A stretch of 64,000 nucleotides of DNA. It comes from Rubripirellula lacrimiformis. Lineage in GTDB: Bacteria > Planctomycetota > Planctomycetia > Pirellulales > Pirellulaceae. Positions 10,251 to 19,854 of the stretch are shown here, piece by piece. The stretch covers positions 6,448,001 to 6,512,000 of the forward strand of contig NZ_CP036525.1 in assembly GCF_007741535.1 (NCBI RefSeq). The letters run 5' to 3'. The translations under genes and the position numbers were made by a program. Below the pieces are notes generated by a model. That model was given only the letters and a program-made list of their open reading frames with translations. It was not told the origin of the DNA and ran no database searches. Within the stretch, counting starts at the first letter, position 1. Each line of letters opens with the position of its first letter.

Positions 10251-11843
10251 TTACCGCGGCAATTCGTACACCGCAAACGTGGCGTTATCCTCGCTACGTT
10301 GCGGATAGATTCGAATCAACGGCAATTGGTCCCCCACGACTCGGCGGTCCACGATCATGAATCGTGCGTGATACTTCTCACGAAACTGTCGCAAAGATTG
10401 GTAGCCAATCGTGACCCGGATCGTCCCGAGCCGAGCCGGGAAGATCTCCGCAAACCGGCGGTTCCATTCCGTTAGGCTGGCCGCATCCTGGGGAACATCT
10501 TTCCAGTTCACCACCTCGGAACGCTGGGCGTACCATTTGAACGTCTGTTGATGGCGAGGCGTCAAAAAGACCTCGCCGGGGTCCGACGAATCGCGTGCCC
10601 ACTGGCAGACACGGATCCAGTCGTCCCAGGCCTGCTGCTGTGCCTGCGGTGGCAGGGATGCGTCCCAACCCAGTAACCGATTGCTGGCCGACGGGGGCAC
10701 CGCCAAGACGACACGGTCATACGTGCTGTACCCAACCAACCCGGTCGCCAACATCAATGCGATCCATGCGGCAATGCGGCGTCCGCCACGGACATCGACC
10801 ATCCACTGCATGATCACAATCGCCATCATCAAAGGCACAACCGCATCGGATAGACGGAACCAATAGTACCGCAGCAACTTAGCAGCCAAGTCCGGTGCAA
10901 CCGCTGGCAACGCCCCCACCACCAATCCGCACCCGGCGACAGCCACCGCGCCTAGGGTGAATGAGAACAGTCGAGTGTGGCCCGGTGAGCGACGCCAATC
11001 CATCCACGCCCCCACCGCGACGATCGTCAACACCACCAAGTGACGCAGGTACCAAGTCCAATGAAAATCGGCTGGCAATAGATGGTGTCGAATTCGAAAG
11101 TACGAATAGATACGAGCCGCCGCGGTGGCATCGCTTGGGTCCACGCCGATCGTCAACCAGATCGCCGGCACCAATCCGAATAGCGACAGGGCACCACCCA
11201 CAAACAGCCAACGCGTCCAGAACGGGCGACGATCATCACGACGAAACTCGGTCAGCAACCAAGCAAATGCGGCCGCCACAACCGCCCAGCCACCGGTCAA
11301 AACATGGAAAGCGGACGCCGCGCCAAGGTAGACCCAAACTCGGTTCCACTTTCGATCCACCAATTCGGCGATCCCCATCAACACCAACCCGTAGGCCGGC
11401 ACTTTGGCTTCGGTTCCACCAACGACCCATTCGCCAGCCAAATTGCCATACTCGATTCCAGCGATCCACAACGTCGCTACCGCCAGCGACGCCCACCACG
11501 CGGCAAACATGCGATCGCAAATTCGCCGCAGCCCCACCGCCAACATCCACCACCCGATAACGCGGCCGATCCAGGCGGTCGCCGTCAGCGACAAAAACTT
11601 TGTTGGCCAACCGAAGACCGCATAGTAGGTCGTGTGCGCTTTTCCAGAAGACGCAAAAAGATCGGCGGCACACCAATCGGGCTGCCAAAAGTTTTTGGCT
11701 TTCACAAGGTAGTGCGCTTCGTTCACCATCGGCGGCGCATCGCCCGCGTAAACAAAGAACAACAGAAACAACATCACGGTCACCCACCCGCGACCGCTGA
11801 CCGCCGCTGGGTTGCTGTTCAATTCGGACGCAGCGTTTGGCAT
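10251..11843 (-). CDS. Multi-span membrane protein (DUF6798-like), coupled to pdxA
   Basis: This is an integral membrane protein of about 530 residues with roughly ten hydrophobic segments, starting with WVTVMLFLLFFVYAGD. A loop after the first segment (PPMVNEAHYLVKAKNFW) resembles the periplasmic loop of polytopic glycosyltransferase-like proteins, and the last 170 residues are soluble. It resembles planctomycete DUF6798 proteins, but this is recognition only and the function is unknown. I chose the ATG at 11843, which follows the pdxA TGA after one base and has GGATGA upstream; ATG codons at 11852 and 11855 are alternatives that overlap pdxA. This arrangement implies translational coupling to pdxA, although no link to vitamin B6 synthesis is evident. 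Confidence 0.75.
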   Translation of the reverse strand: MPNAASELNSNPAAVSGRGWVTVMLFLLFFVYAGDAPPMVNEAHYLVKAKNFWQPDWCAADLFASSGKAHTTYYAVFGWPTKFLSLTATAWIGRVIGWWMLAVGLRRICDRMFAAWWASLAVATLWIAGIEYGNLAGEWVVGGTEAKVPAYGLVLMGIAELVDRKWNRVWVYLGAASAFHVLTGGWAVVAAAFAWLLTEFRRDDRRPFWTRWLFVGGALSLFGLVPAIWLTIGVDPSDATAAARIYSYFRIRHHLLPADFHWTWYLRHLVVLTIVAVGAWMDWRRSPGHTRLFSFTLGAVAVAGCGLVVGALPAVAPDLAAKLLRYYWFRLSDAVVPLMMAIVIMQWMVDVRGGRRIAAWIALMLATGLVGYSTYDRVVLAVPPSASNRLLGWDASLPPQAQQQAWDDWIRVCQWARDSSDPGEVFLTPRHQQTFKWYAQRSEVVNWKDVPQDAASLTEWNRRFAEIFPARLGTIRVTIGYQSLRQFREKYHARFMIVDRRVVGDQLPLIRIYPQRSEDNATFAVYELPR

Positions 11844-11844
11844 A

Positions 11845-12843
11845 TCAAGCATCATCCGACAGATCGATCGCCATTCGAATCGCAGCCAGCATGCTGTGGT
11901 GATTGGCTTTCCCCTGCCAAGCGATATCCATCGCGGTCCCATGATCCACACTGGTGCGAACCATCGGCAGCCCCAACGTCACATTCACCGCATCGTCGAA
12001 ACACAGAGCTTTCAAAGGGATCAATCCTTGATCGTGATACATGCAAACATAAACATCGGTTGCTGATCGCATGGCTGGTGTGAATGCCGTGTCGGGCGGC
12101 AAGGGACCGGTGACGAGGATGCCGTCCTGTTTTGCAATTTCGATCGCGGGGATGATCACGCGTTCTTCCTCGCCATGGCTAAACAACCCGTTCTCGCCTG
12201 CGTGCGGATTCAATCCACAAACCGTCACGCGAGCCGGTCGACCGTTGCGACGCGTGATGGCGTCATTGCCCAAACGGATCGCTCGGACGATCGATTCGGT
12301 CGTCAACTGCTGGGCAACATCGGCCAACGGGATATGGATCGTGGCCAAGACGCATGAAATCGCGTCGCCGGTCAACATCATGCAGGCATCGTCCGTTCCG
12401 GTTCGATCCGCCAACACTTCGGTGTGTCCGGGAAATCGGATCCCGGCCGCATACCAGGCTTCTTTTTGGATCGGTCCGGTGACCACGGCATCGATGCGTC
12501 CGGCGATCGCGTCAGCCACGCCGCGGTCAAACGCATCAAACGACGCCTGCCCGGTCACCGCATCAAATTTGCCAGGGCAAACTTTCGCCGCATCGACCTT
12601 CCCGATGTCCAGCACCCGCGTCGGACGCTGCAGCGACATCTGATCGGCGATTCGATCGATGACGGCCTGTGGACCGTACAGGATCGGTTCACATCGCTGC
12701 GTTACCTCGGCCAGTGCGGCACAACGAATCGCCAATTCCGGACCGACGCCAGCAACATCGCCCACGGTGATCGCGATCCGAGGAAGACGGCGCGCCGGCG
12801 GTCCGCTTGCGTTGGGATCGGGAAGCTTCGAAAATTCGGGCAC
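11845..12843 (-). CDS. pdxA: 4-hydroxythreonine-4-phosphate dehydrogenase PdxA
   Basis: PdxA oxidises 4-phosphohydroxy-L-threonine in the DXP-dependent pyridoxal phosphate pathway. The conserved blocks are present: [13 protein letters not shown] at the N-terminus, [10 protein letters not shown]-type metal-ligand region (here [13 protein letters not shown]), NPHAGENG, and [12 protein letters not shown]. From the GTG at 12843 the protein is 332 residues, the normal family length. The same frame stays open to 13242, but the extra 133 residues are Arg/Gly-rich, pass through a run of nine G/C bases and a degenerate 15-bp tandem repeat, and do not resemble PdxA. No strong ribosome-binding site marks the start; TTG at 12858 is an alternative. 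The gene is upstream of, and coupled to, a membrane-protein gene. Confidence 0.88.
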   Translation of the reverse strand: MPEFSKLPDPNASGPPARRLPRIAITVGDVAGVGPELAIRCAALAEVTQRCEPILYGPQAVIDRIADQMSLQRPTRVLDIGKVDAAKVCPGKFDAVTGQASFDAFDRGVADAIAGRIDAVVTGPIQKEAWYAAGIRFPGHTEVLADRTGTDDACMMLTGDAISCVLATIHIPLADVAQQLTTESIVRAIRLGNDAITRRNGRPARVTVCGLNPHAGENGLFSHGEEERVIIPAIEIAKQDGILVTGPLPPDTAFTPAMRSATDVYVCMYHDQGLIPLKALCFDDAVNVTLGLPMVRTSVDHGTAMDIAWQGKANHHSMLAAIRMAIDLSDDA

Positions 12844-13275
12844 GGACGGTGAAGACAATGGAAAGACCGAGAGTTCATGTTGGGGGGGGGAGGGACGGGC
12901 GTGACAGACCGCCGGGACTTCGTTGCCGAGAACTTCGTTGCCAAGGGCCCCGTCGCCGAGGGCCCGTTGCCGTGGACACCGTTGCCGATTACACCGCTGC
13001 CAAAAACCCTGCGGCCCCAAACACCGACGTTCTCCCCCCGCTGAGCTCAAAAAAACGCTAGAGCGACTGGAGACGTCGATGGCATGGCCGACGGAATGGG
13101 ATTCGCCAGAATTCCCTTCTAGCACGAAATTCAGGCGAATCCCAAGACAAAAGCCTCCGCAGTGGAGTGGATGCTCTGGCTCGCCCCGGATTGGTCTGGC
13201 AGCGAACGTACAATTCGGTTGAGATAATGAGGATATCGACATTGTCAGCTTAACCCATCCGTGGACGATTCCCCA
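12844..13275. other. Intergenic region between divergent pdxA and C25 peptidase genes
   Basis: This 432-bp stretch lies between divergent genes and should hold both promoters. It contains a run of nine G (12882-12890) and a 15-bp degenerate tandem repeat (12917-13005). A GATAAT-like -10 hexamer lies near 13223 (GAGATAATGAGG), without a convincing -35 element. I see no gene here. Confidence 0.5.
12917..13005. repeat. Degenerate 15-bp tandem repeat (about 6 units)
   Basis: Six units of about 15 bp follow each other, of the form ACTTCGTTGCCGAGA, ACTTCGTTGCCAAGG, GCCCCGTCGCCGAGG and so on, each centred on CGTTGCC. One unit is 14 bp long. On the minus strand the units read as pentapeptides such as GNEVL in the open frame upstream of pdxA, but that extension is probably not translated. 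Confidence 0.75.
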
Positions 13276-14874
13276 ATGACCAGTGCGCGAATAGTTGCGA
13301 TCACGCTTGCCTTGGTTGTCATCGGCATCATCGCAACCGGCGACGCCCCGGCAGCGGATATTGTCGCGGTATGCCCAGCGGACTTTCGCACCGAACTAGA
13401 ACCATGGTTGCAGCACCGGCGTGGCCAGGGGATGTCGGTCGACGTGGTCGCATCGAAGTCGGATGCGGAAAGCCTGTCGCGTTCGATCCGCGCCGCCGCA
13501 GACCAACAGACTCGGTATGTCGTCTTGATCGGCGACGCCCCCACGATCGGTGTTCGCGGGAACGCCAATCGTCAAATCCCCATGCACTACCGATCCACCA
13601 CGGTGACCGCGATGTGGGGGTCCCCACCCACGCTGTCGACCGATCAGCCGTTCGGCAATTTGGACGGCGATGACGATGGCACCACCGAAGCGGCGGTTGG
13701 CCGATTGCCCGTCAGCACCGCCAACGAACTGCAGCAAGCGATCCAGCGAATCGTCGCCTACGAAACCAGCCAAGACTTTGGACCATGGCGGAATCAAGTG
13801 CAGTTGGTCGGGGGCATGGGCGGATTCGGAATGATGGCCGATGCCGCGATCGAATCGGTCACTCGCACCGTGGTGACCGGCGTGCTGCCCGCATCGACTC
13901 AAACAACGATCGCCTACGCCAGTCCCGGGCATCCATTTTTTCCGCAGGGTAAATCGTTCACCGGTGCGGTGTTGGCGAACTATCAACGAGGCTCGGCATT
14001 CTGGGTCTACGCCGGCCATGGGCAGGTCACCGAACTGGATCGCGTTCCCCAATCAGCCGCCGGGATCCCGGTGCTGGATCGCCAAAGTGCCCAGCGTTTG
14101 GATCGCCCGGCCGGTGAATCACCGATCGCGTTGATGTTGGCCTGCTATACCGGTGCGATGGATGCACCGGAGAATTCGATTGCCGAAACCATGTGGCTAT
14201 CGCCGGGCGGCCCCATCGCGGTGATTGCCGGCAGCCGCGTCACCATGCCCTACGGAAATGCCACCGCAGCGGTGGGATTGATCGATGGGGTCTTTGAACA
14301 AAAGCTGCCTCGTTTGGGCGACGCATGGCGGAACACCCTTGATCAAATGCAACAGGAAGATTCCGCCAACCCGGTCACTCCTGAAAACGCGAACTCGCGA
14401 ATGATGATCGACGCCTTGGCGACCATGATCAGCCCCGCCGGTTCGAAACTGGTGGATGAAAGACGCGAACACCTGATGCTGTACAACTTGATCGGTGACC
14501 CAACGCTCAACATGCACCATCCGGAAACGATTGACGTATCGGTGGACACCAGTGTCGTGGCAGGCGATCCCATCGCAGTCACGGTGACCAGCCCAATCGG
14601 CGGAAAGCTATCCGTCGCCATCGATCGTCCGTTGGGCGGTGCGAAGGCAGACGACTTTTCCCACACCGATAGCGTGACACCCGATCCAATAGCGTTTGAT
14701 CCCAACCGCACGCGGTTGGCAACCTTGGAAATGGAAATCAACGCCGGACGCAGCGCGACCGCGACGTTCGTTTTGCCGGCGAAAACGACCGGCCCCGTGA
14801 TCGCCCGTGCATTCGTCGAAGGTGAACAGGGCTTCGCCAATGGGGCCGCCAGAACCATTCTTCGGGCGCCCTGA
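13276..14874 (+). CDS. Secreted peptidase C25 (gingipain-like) domain protein
   Basis: The 532-residue product has a signal peptide ([19 protein letters not shown] to about APAA) and a gingipain-type caspase-like catalytic domain. The candidate catalytic dyad is His near residue 248 (VYAGHGQV) and Cys near residue 290 ([10 protein letters not shown]), followed by the family's [10 protein letters not shown] strand. A beta-sandwich of about 100 residues closes the protein after [11 protein letters not shown], as in other C25 proteins. The C25 family cleaves after Arg or Lys; specificity here is unknown, and no sorting or secretion-domain tail is seen. I chose the ATG at 13276 because it begins the signal peptide; a GTG 15 bp upstream is possible. 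The next gene starts 56 bp downstream. Confidence 0.85.
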   Translation: MTSARIVAITLALVVIGIIATGDAPAADIVAVCPADFRTELEPWLQHRRGQGMSVDVVASKSDAESLSRSIRAAADQQTRYVVLIGDAPTIGVRGNANRQIPMHYRSTTVTAMWGSPPTLSTDQPFGNLDGDDDGTTEAAVGRLPVSTANELQQAIQRIVAYETSQDFGPWRNQVQLVGGMGGFGMMADAAIESVTRTVVTGVLPASTQTTIAYASPGHPFFPQGKSFTGAVLANYQRGSAFWVYAGHGQVTELDRVPQSAAGIPVLDRQSAQRLDRPAGESPIALMLACYTGAMDAPENSIAETMWLSPGGPIAVIAGSRVTMPYGNATAAVGLIDGVFEQKLPRLGDAWRNTLDQMQQEDSANPVTPENANSRMMIDALATMISPAGSKLVDERREHLMLYNLIGDPTLNMHHPETIDVSVDTSVVAGDPIAVTVTSPIGGKLSVAIDRPLGGAKADDFSHTDSVTPDPIAFDPNRTRLATLEMEINAGRSATATFVLPAKTTGPVIARAFVEGEQGFANGAARTILRAP

Positions 14875-14930
14875 TTTCGACACACCGATGGGCTCCATCC
14901 CCGTCGCGTCCAGTGTCTATAATCGGGGGC

Positions 14931-16004
14931 ATGAACACCAATCTTAGCGCCAAATCGGCTGCCCCCATTCATCGCCTGAACCGCCAACGGTGGCTTCCCA
15001 AGTCAGCGCTGGCAAACGGGATGGGTTCGATCCTGTTGCTGACACTCGGTGCAATCCAGACGTTGGCACAGCCACCCACGGTCGAATCGGCCAAGCCGCT
15101 GGGGATTGTCTCGCTTCCCAATGCGTTTCGTATCGACCAGAACCTGATTTCGGGTGGGCTTCCCGATGGCGAAGCAGGATTTGTGGCGTTGAAAGACATG
15201 GGCGTACGCACCATCATTTGCGTCGATGGAGCGATCCCAGATGTCGAGACGGCCAATCGGTTCGGCCTTCGCTACGTGCACCTGCCGCATGGTTACGATG
15301 GCATCGATCCGAGTCGGATCATGGAACTGGCCAAAGCGATCACCGAATTGCCGGGCCCCGTTTACGTGCATTGCCATCATGGCAAACATCGATCGCCAGC
15401 CGCTGCGGCAGCAGCCTGCATCACGGCGGGGCGGATGACGGGGACGCAGGGACAGGCGTTCTTGAAGACCGCGGGCACCAGCCCCGACTACCGCGGCCTG
15501 TACAGCAGCGTGGCAGCCAGCCGGCCGGTGTCGCCGATTCAGTTGGAACAGTTAAACGTCCAGTTCACCTCGATTGCTCCCGTCCCAGAGATGGCCGCTG
15601 CGATGGTTGAACTGGAACACACCTTCACCGCATTGACCTCGTTGGCGTCTAACCAATGGAAAGCCCCCGCATCACACCCCGATCTCGATGCACGGCACCA
15701 GGCATTGTTGCTTCGCGAGCACTTCACGGAAATGTTGCGAGTGGACACGTCGACGCCCCACACCGCCGACTTCGACCGCTGGCTGCAACGGTCGATCGAT
15801 CGGTCGGTCGATTTGGAAAAGTTGCTGAAACAGCGTGCTGAAGCGATCCCCCCCGCGGCCAATCCAGACACAGCTCAACCTGCGATAGCGGCGGACAAAG
15901 CACCGACCCAAGTGGGGGAATTGGATCTGCAGATCGACCGGCTGATGAATTCGATCCGATCCGACTGCAAAGCCTGCCACCGTCGCTTTCGCGACAAAAA
16001 TTAG
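14931..16004 (+). CDS. Tyrosine-phosphatase-like protein with C-terminal cytochrome-c'-type haem motif
   Basis: The 357-residue product has an N-terminal hydrophobic export signal (SILLLTLGAIQTLAQ). It then has a dual-specificity/tyrosine phosphatase domain (about 50-200) with an intact CX5R loop, VHCHHGKHRS, Cys near 148 and Arg near 154. The remaining 150 residues are predicted helical and end in SDCKACHRRFRDKN, a CXXCH haem site eight residues from the C-terminus. That placement is typical of class II cytochromes (c', c556), where the haem motif closes a four-helix bundle. If both domains fold, this is a periplasmic haem-linked phosphatase. A GGGGG ribosome-binding site precedes the ATG, and a TATAAT lies close upstream, leaving a very short leader if it is used. 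The function of the fusion is unknown. Confidence 0.85.
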   Translation: MNTNLSAKSAAPIHRLNRQRWLPKSALANGMGSILLLTLGAIQTLAQPPTVESAKPLGIVSLPNAFRIDQNLISGGLPDGEAGFVALKDMGVRTIICVDGAIPDVETANRFGLRYVHLPHGYDGIDPSRIMELAKAITELPGPVYVHCHHGKHRSPAAAAAACITAGRMTGTQGQAFLKTAGTSPDYRGLYSSVAASRPVSPIQLEQLNVQFTSIAPVPEMAAAMVELEHTFTALTSLASNQWKAPASHPDLDARHQALLLREHFTEMLRVDTSTPHTADFDRWLQRSIDRSVDLEKLLKQRAEAIPPAANPDTAQPAIAADKAPTQVGELDLQIDRLMNSIRSDCKACHRRFRDKN

Positions 16005-16173
16005 CCGTTCCCGCCAGGCTCGGGCGGATCGAAATTCCTAGAAAAACGTCTCGCTGAACCAGATTCGTGCGATCGTATGTCCGTTGGGCGGTGTTTGTAT
16101 CAGAGATGACCTTGGAATTTAGGACGGGATCCAAGGTTGCCAATCTCTCTGAATCATCGCTGTTAGGTGCCCC

Positions 16174-17325
16174 ATGAAAAGTCGCCATTGCTCTGCCGAC
16201 TGGTTTCCGCTTCCGATCGCACTGACGACAGTTTCGTTGCTCGGTTTGTTCTTCTTTGTTTCGGATGTTGCCGCCGACGATCCCCCGGCGCAGAAATCGT
16301 CGTCGTTCCACATCACGCGTGGATTCTTGTTCGTGGACGATGCATTCGTCAGTACGCCTGTTGACATCCAAGCGGACGCGGACCAAATCCGTCTGAACGA
16401 TGCCATGGTGTCAGCCAGCCAAGTGCCAAACGTTGACTATTCGAATGGGACGACGTTTGGTGATGAACGCCGATTTCGCGGGTCCCGAGGCGCGCCACGA
16501 CGGGGCTGGGGCGACTACTCCAACCGCGATCCACGTCGCAACCGACCACGTGCCCAGCTTTCACCGGCGCAGGGGCTCGCCGGCCGAATCGCATTTGAAT
16601 TGAACATGCAAAATATTGTCGTGGTCCGCCCCGACCGTTCGCTACTCGTCTTAGAGATGGCATGGGGTGGACGCGAATTCCTCGCTCGTCTGACATCACC
16701 GGCGGAAAGGGAAAAATCACCTTCGGCCGAATTGCTGGAGGCGATCGAGAGCCAAGACATCGATTCGGGCGAGGTATTGGAATGGGCCGACCATTACCAA
16801 CCGTCCGCCATCTTCTTGGAACAAGCCAAAATCCAATTGGACCCGGTGGACGCTTTGATCATCGCCAACGAAAAGGTGATTACCGGCGTCAAGTGGCAAT
16901 CTGCACTGACCTTCCCGTTGACTGTCATCGGCATGGTCTTGGTTGTGTTGGCGTTCGGTCACCTGTTGTCGGCCAATCCACGAACCACCACGATCACCGG
17001 CGGTGTGGACCTGTCATCGGATCAAGAACAGATGATTCGTCGATCGCTGATGTACGTGTCCGCGTTATCGGTGATGGACCTAATCTGGACAATCCTGGCC
17101 TCGCAAGCCGGCACGATGCGAGAACTCAATCCACTCGGTGGCCAACTGATCTCCGATCCGTTGATGTTGGCTGCATTCAAAATTGGCGTGACATCATTAT
17201 CGGTCGGACTTCTGTTCGCCCTGCGTCGTCAACCGCTGGCTCATCAAGCATCATGGTGGACCTGCCTGCTGTTGACCCTACTGACCGCCCGATGGCTAAC
17301 CTTCCAGTCCATGTTTGTGGTCTAG
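16174..17325 (+). CDS. Hypothetical membrane protein with signal peptide
   Basis: The 383-residue product starts with an export signal (LTTVSLLGLFFFVSDVAA). A soluble domain of about 200 residues follows, containing a basic Arg-rich stretch (RFRGSRGAPRRGWGDY). The C-terminal 140 residues have four hydrophobic helices. The last three, with MDLIWTILASQAG followed by ELNPLGG, resemble the small DUF5658-type membrane domain, which is a tentative recognition. The ATG has TTAGGTG upstream. Nothing points to an enzymatic role. The gene ends just before the large tandem array. Confidence 0.75.
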   Translation: MKSRHCSADWFPLPIALTTVSLLGLFFFVSDVAADDPPAQKSSSFHITRGFLFVDDAFVSTPVDIQADADQIRLNDAMVSASQVPNVDYSNGTTFGDERRFRGSRGAPRRGWGDYSNRDPRRNRPRAQLSPAQGLAGRIAFELNMQNIVVVRPDRSLLVLEMAWGGREFLARLTSPAEREKSPSAELLEAIESQDIDSGEVLEWADHYQPSAIFLEQAKIQLDPVDALIIANEKVITGVKWQSALTFPLTVIGMVLVVLAFGHLLSANPRTTTITGGVDLSSDQEQMIRRSLMYVSALSVMDLIWTILASQAGTMRELNPLGGQLISDPLMLAAFKIGVTSLSVGLLFALRRQPLAHQASWWTCLLLTLLTARWLTFQSMFVV

Positions 17326-17433
17326 GGAATCGCCGTCCGTCAACCAACGCCCCCCCGATCCCAACGGCAAGAACGAAGATCAGCGTTCCCTATCCCCGAG
17401 CAACAGTCGCAACACGCTTCGCCACCGTCGCCC

Positions 17434-18350
17434 AGCAAAGCAATCGAACACTCATCACAAGGCAGGCGGACATCTGACCAGGCTTATTAGTGTTCGATTA
17501 GTGGAGATTAGCGTTCTCACTCCTTTCCCTCGACAGCCTCGACGCGAATGAGCGGATGCAGTCGGCGATGACAGGGAACCAAAGCAAAAACGACAAGAAC
17601 ACTAATCAAAGCAATCGAACACTCATCAAAGCGCTGACATGCATCAGACCAGGCTGATCAGTGTGCGATTAGTGAAGATTAGCGTTCTCACTCCTTTCCC
17701 TCGACAGCCTCGACGCGAATGAGCGGATGCAGTCGGCGATGACAGGAAACCAAAGCAAAAACGACAAGAACACTAATCAAAGCAATCGAACACTCATCAA
17801 AGCGCTGACGTGCACCAGACCAGGCTGATCAGTGTGCGATTAGTGAAGATTAGCGTTCTCACTTCTTCTTCTCGACAGCCTCGACGCGAATGAGCGGATG
17901 CAGTCGGCGATGACAGGGAACCAAAGCAAAAACAACAAGAACGCTAATCGACGCAATCGAACACTCATCGAAGGGCTGACGTGCGTCAGACCAGGCTTAT
18001 TAGTGTTCGATTAGTGGAGATTAGCGTTCTCACTTCTTGCCCTCGACAGCCTCGACGCGAATGAGCGGAACGCTCAGCGATGAGCAGGCGGTGAAGCCAA
18101 AACGACAAGAACACTAATCAAAGCAATCGAACACTCATCAAAGCGCTGACGTGCGTCAGACCAGGCTGATCAGTGTCCGATTAGTGAAGATTAGCGTTCT
18201 CACTCCTTGTTCTCGACAGCCTCGACGCTAACGAGCAGATGCAGTCGGCGGAGGTCCCCCAGTGAGACAGCACCTTCGAGGAACGCGAATCGTGACAATC
18301 GATCACTCATCACAGGGCTGGCGGATACCGGATCACGTCGATGAGTGCGT
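17434..18350. repeat. 170/171-bp tandem array, left block
   Basis: Five near-identical units follow each other. The landmark CTCGACAGCCTCGACG recurs at 17529, 17700, 17871, 18042 and 18212, a spacing of 171, 171, 171 and 170 bp. Each unit contains two imperfectly complementary arms of about 33 nt around a loop of about 26 nt; in one copy the arms are 17596-17628 and 17655-17688. A sixth, degenerate copy of the hairpin (CACTCATC ... GATGAGTG) lies at about 18298-18350, just beyond the 3' end of the GxxExxY gene. I see no credible gene in this block. Confidence 0.92.
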
Positions 18351-18375
18351 CTTTGGGGAAGGTTGCCTTCTTCGA

Positions 18376-18768
18376 TCACTCGTTCCTGCGATCGTGAAGA
18401 TCATTGACAACGAATCGCTTCCACTCCAGGGCACCCTTCTTGCCAAAGTTGATCAAGTACCCAACCTGCTTGCACGCAATCCGCATGTAGTTAAACAGTT
18501 GGGCATCGTGTTCCGAACTCAGTTCTTTCAGCGCTTTCAGCTCAACAACGATCTCGTCGAACACCAGCAAATCCGGCCGATACTTCGGCCTCAACAGGTG
18601 CCCTTTGAAGAACACATCCAACTCGACCTGAGCGTTGAAAGGAATGCACCGCAAACCGAGTTCAACTTCCAGCGCCGACTGATAAACATCTTCCGCCATG
18701 CCATACCCGAGCTCGTTGTAGACCTCAAAAGCGGCACCCATCAAGTCGTATCCTTCTTGTTTGAACAT
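18376..18768 (-). CDS. GxxExxY family protein (PD-(D/E)XK-like fold)
   Basis: The 130-residue product matches the GxxExxY family (PDDEXK_3 type). The signature is GMAEDVY at residues 23-29. A nuclease-like core follows with Asp 66 (YRPDLLVF) and the E-x-K pair Glu 76/Lys 78 (VVELKAL), and then the conserved tail HDAQLFNYMRIACKQVGYLINFG with an N-terminal His. The putative metal-binding residues are thus all present, but no biochemical role is established for the family. An AGAGGAG ribosome-binding site precedes the start; ATG at 18768 and GTG at 18774 are both possible. It is the only gene inside a 2.4-kb tandem hairpin array and replaces a non-integer number of units (landmark gap of 821 bp). 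Confidence 0.9.
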   Translation of the reverse strand: MFKQEGYDLMGAAFEVYNELGYGMAEDVYQSALEVELGLRCIPFNAQVELDVFFKGHLLRPKYRPDLLVFDEIVVELKALKELSSEHDAQLFNYMRIACKQVGYLINFGKKGALEWKRFVVNDLHDRRNE

Positions 18769-18854
18769 AACCACTCGACTCCTCTAAAACTGACATCTCG
18801 AAACACAATACGAACATCAATTTTACCGAACAACTTCCTGATCTGTGATCGATC

Positions 18855-19854
18855 AGCAAAATTTTGCGTTCCCTTTCCGAGATCCACGAGTGAAACGCCG
18901 ATGCGAACAAACGCTCGGCAACGACGACGCATCGCAGCCCAAACAGAATGAACGCTAAGCAAAGGGAAGACGAACAACTGACCAGGTCAATGAGTGCGTC
19001 AATAGCGAAGATTAGCGTCCTCACTTCTTTCCCTCGACAGCCTCGACGTGAATGAGCGGAACGCTCAGCGATATGCAGGCAGTGAAGCTAAAACAACAAG
19101 AACGCTCATCAAAGCAATCGAACACTCATCACAAGGGCTGACCCGCATCAGGCCAGGCATATTAGTGTTCGATTATTGGAGACTAGCGTTCTCACCTCTT
19201 TTCCTCGACAGCCTCGACGTGAATGAGCGGAACGCTCAGCGATATGCAGGCAGTGAAGCAAATACAACAAGAACGCTCATCAAAGCAATCGAACACTCAT
19301 CAAAGGGCTGACGCGCATCAGGCCAGGCTTATTAGTGTTCGATTATTGGAGATTAGCGTTCTCACTCCTTTCCCTCGACAGCCTCGACGCGAATGAGCGG
19401 ATGCGGTCGGCGATGACAGGAAACCAAAGCAAAAACAACAAGAACACTAATCAAAGCAATCGAACACTCATCAAAGGGCTGACACGCATCAGGCCAGGTT
19501 TATTAGTGTTCGATTATTGGAGATTAGCGTTCTCACTTCTTTCCCTCGACAGCCTCGACGCGAATGAGCGGAACGCTCAGCGACATGCAGACAGTGAAGC
19601 AAAAACAACAAGAACGCTCATCAAAGCAATCGAACACTCATCAAAGGGCTGACGCGCATCAGGCCAGGCATATTAGTGTGCGATTAGTGAAGATTAGCGT
19701 TCTCACTTCTTTCCCTCGACAGCCTCGACGTGAATGAGCGGAACGCTCAGCGATATGCAGGCAGTGAAGCTAAAACAACAAGAACGCTCATCACAGAGCA
19801 GACGAACATCTGATCAGGTTGATGAGTATTCGATTAGTGGAGATTGGCGTTCTG
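18855..19854. repeat. 170/171-bp tandem array, right block
   Basis: Five further units carry the landmark CTCGACAGCCTCGACG at 19033, 19204, 19374, 19545 and 19715 (spacing 171, 170, 171 and 170 bp), in the same orientation as the left block. The part between about 18855 and 19020 is a strongly diverged copy lying directly upstream of the GxxExxY gene. The last unit decays after a final arm (TGATGAGTATTCGATTAGTG) near 19854. The short open frames crossing these units are by-products of the repeat and are not annotated. Confidence 0.9.

Noticed and set aside
12844-13242. N-terminal extension of PdxA
   Set aside because: The extra residues are low-complexity, cross a homopolymer run and a 15-bp repeat, and exceed the family length.
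16004-16060. Hairpin after the phosphatase-fusion gene as a terminator
   Set aside because: The stem is only about five base pairs and no T run follows.
19048-19652. Short open frames with repeated peptides across the tandem array
   Set aside because: They arise from the 170/171-bp DNA repeat, lack ribosome-binding sites, and the unit length is often not a multiple of three, so copies fall in different frames.
17434-19854. The tandem array as a CRISPR array
   Set aside because: Units are 170/171 bp and conserved throughout, with no short-repeat/unique-spacer pattern and no cas genes.
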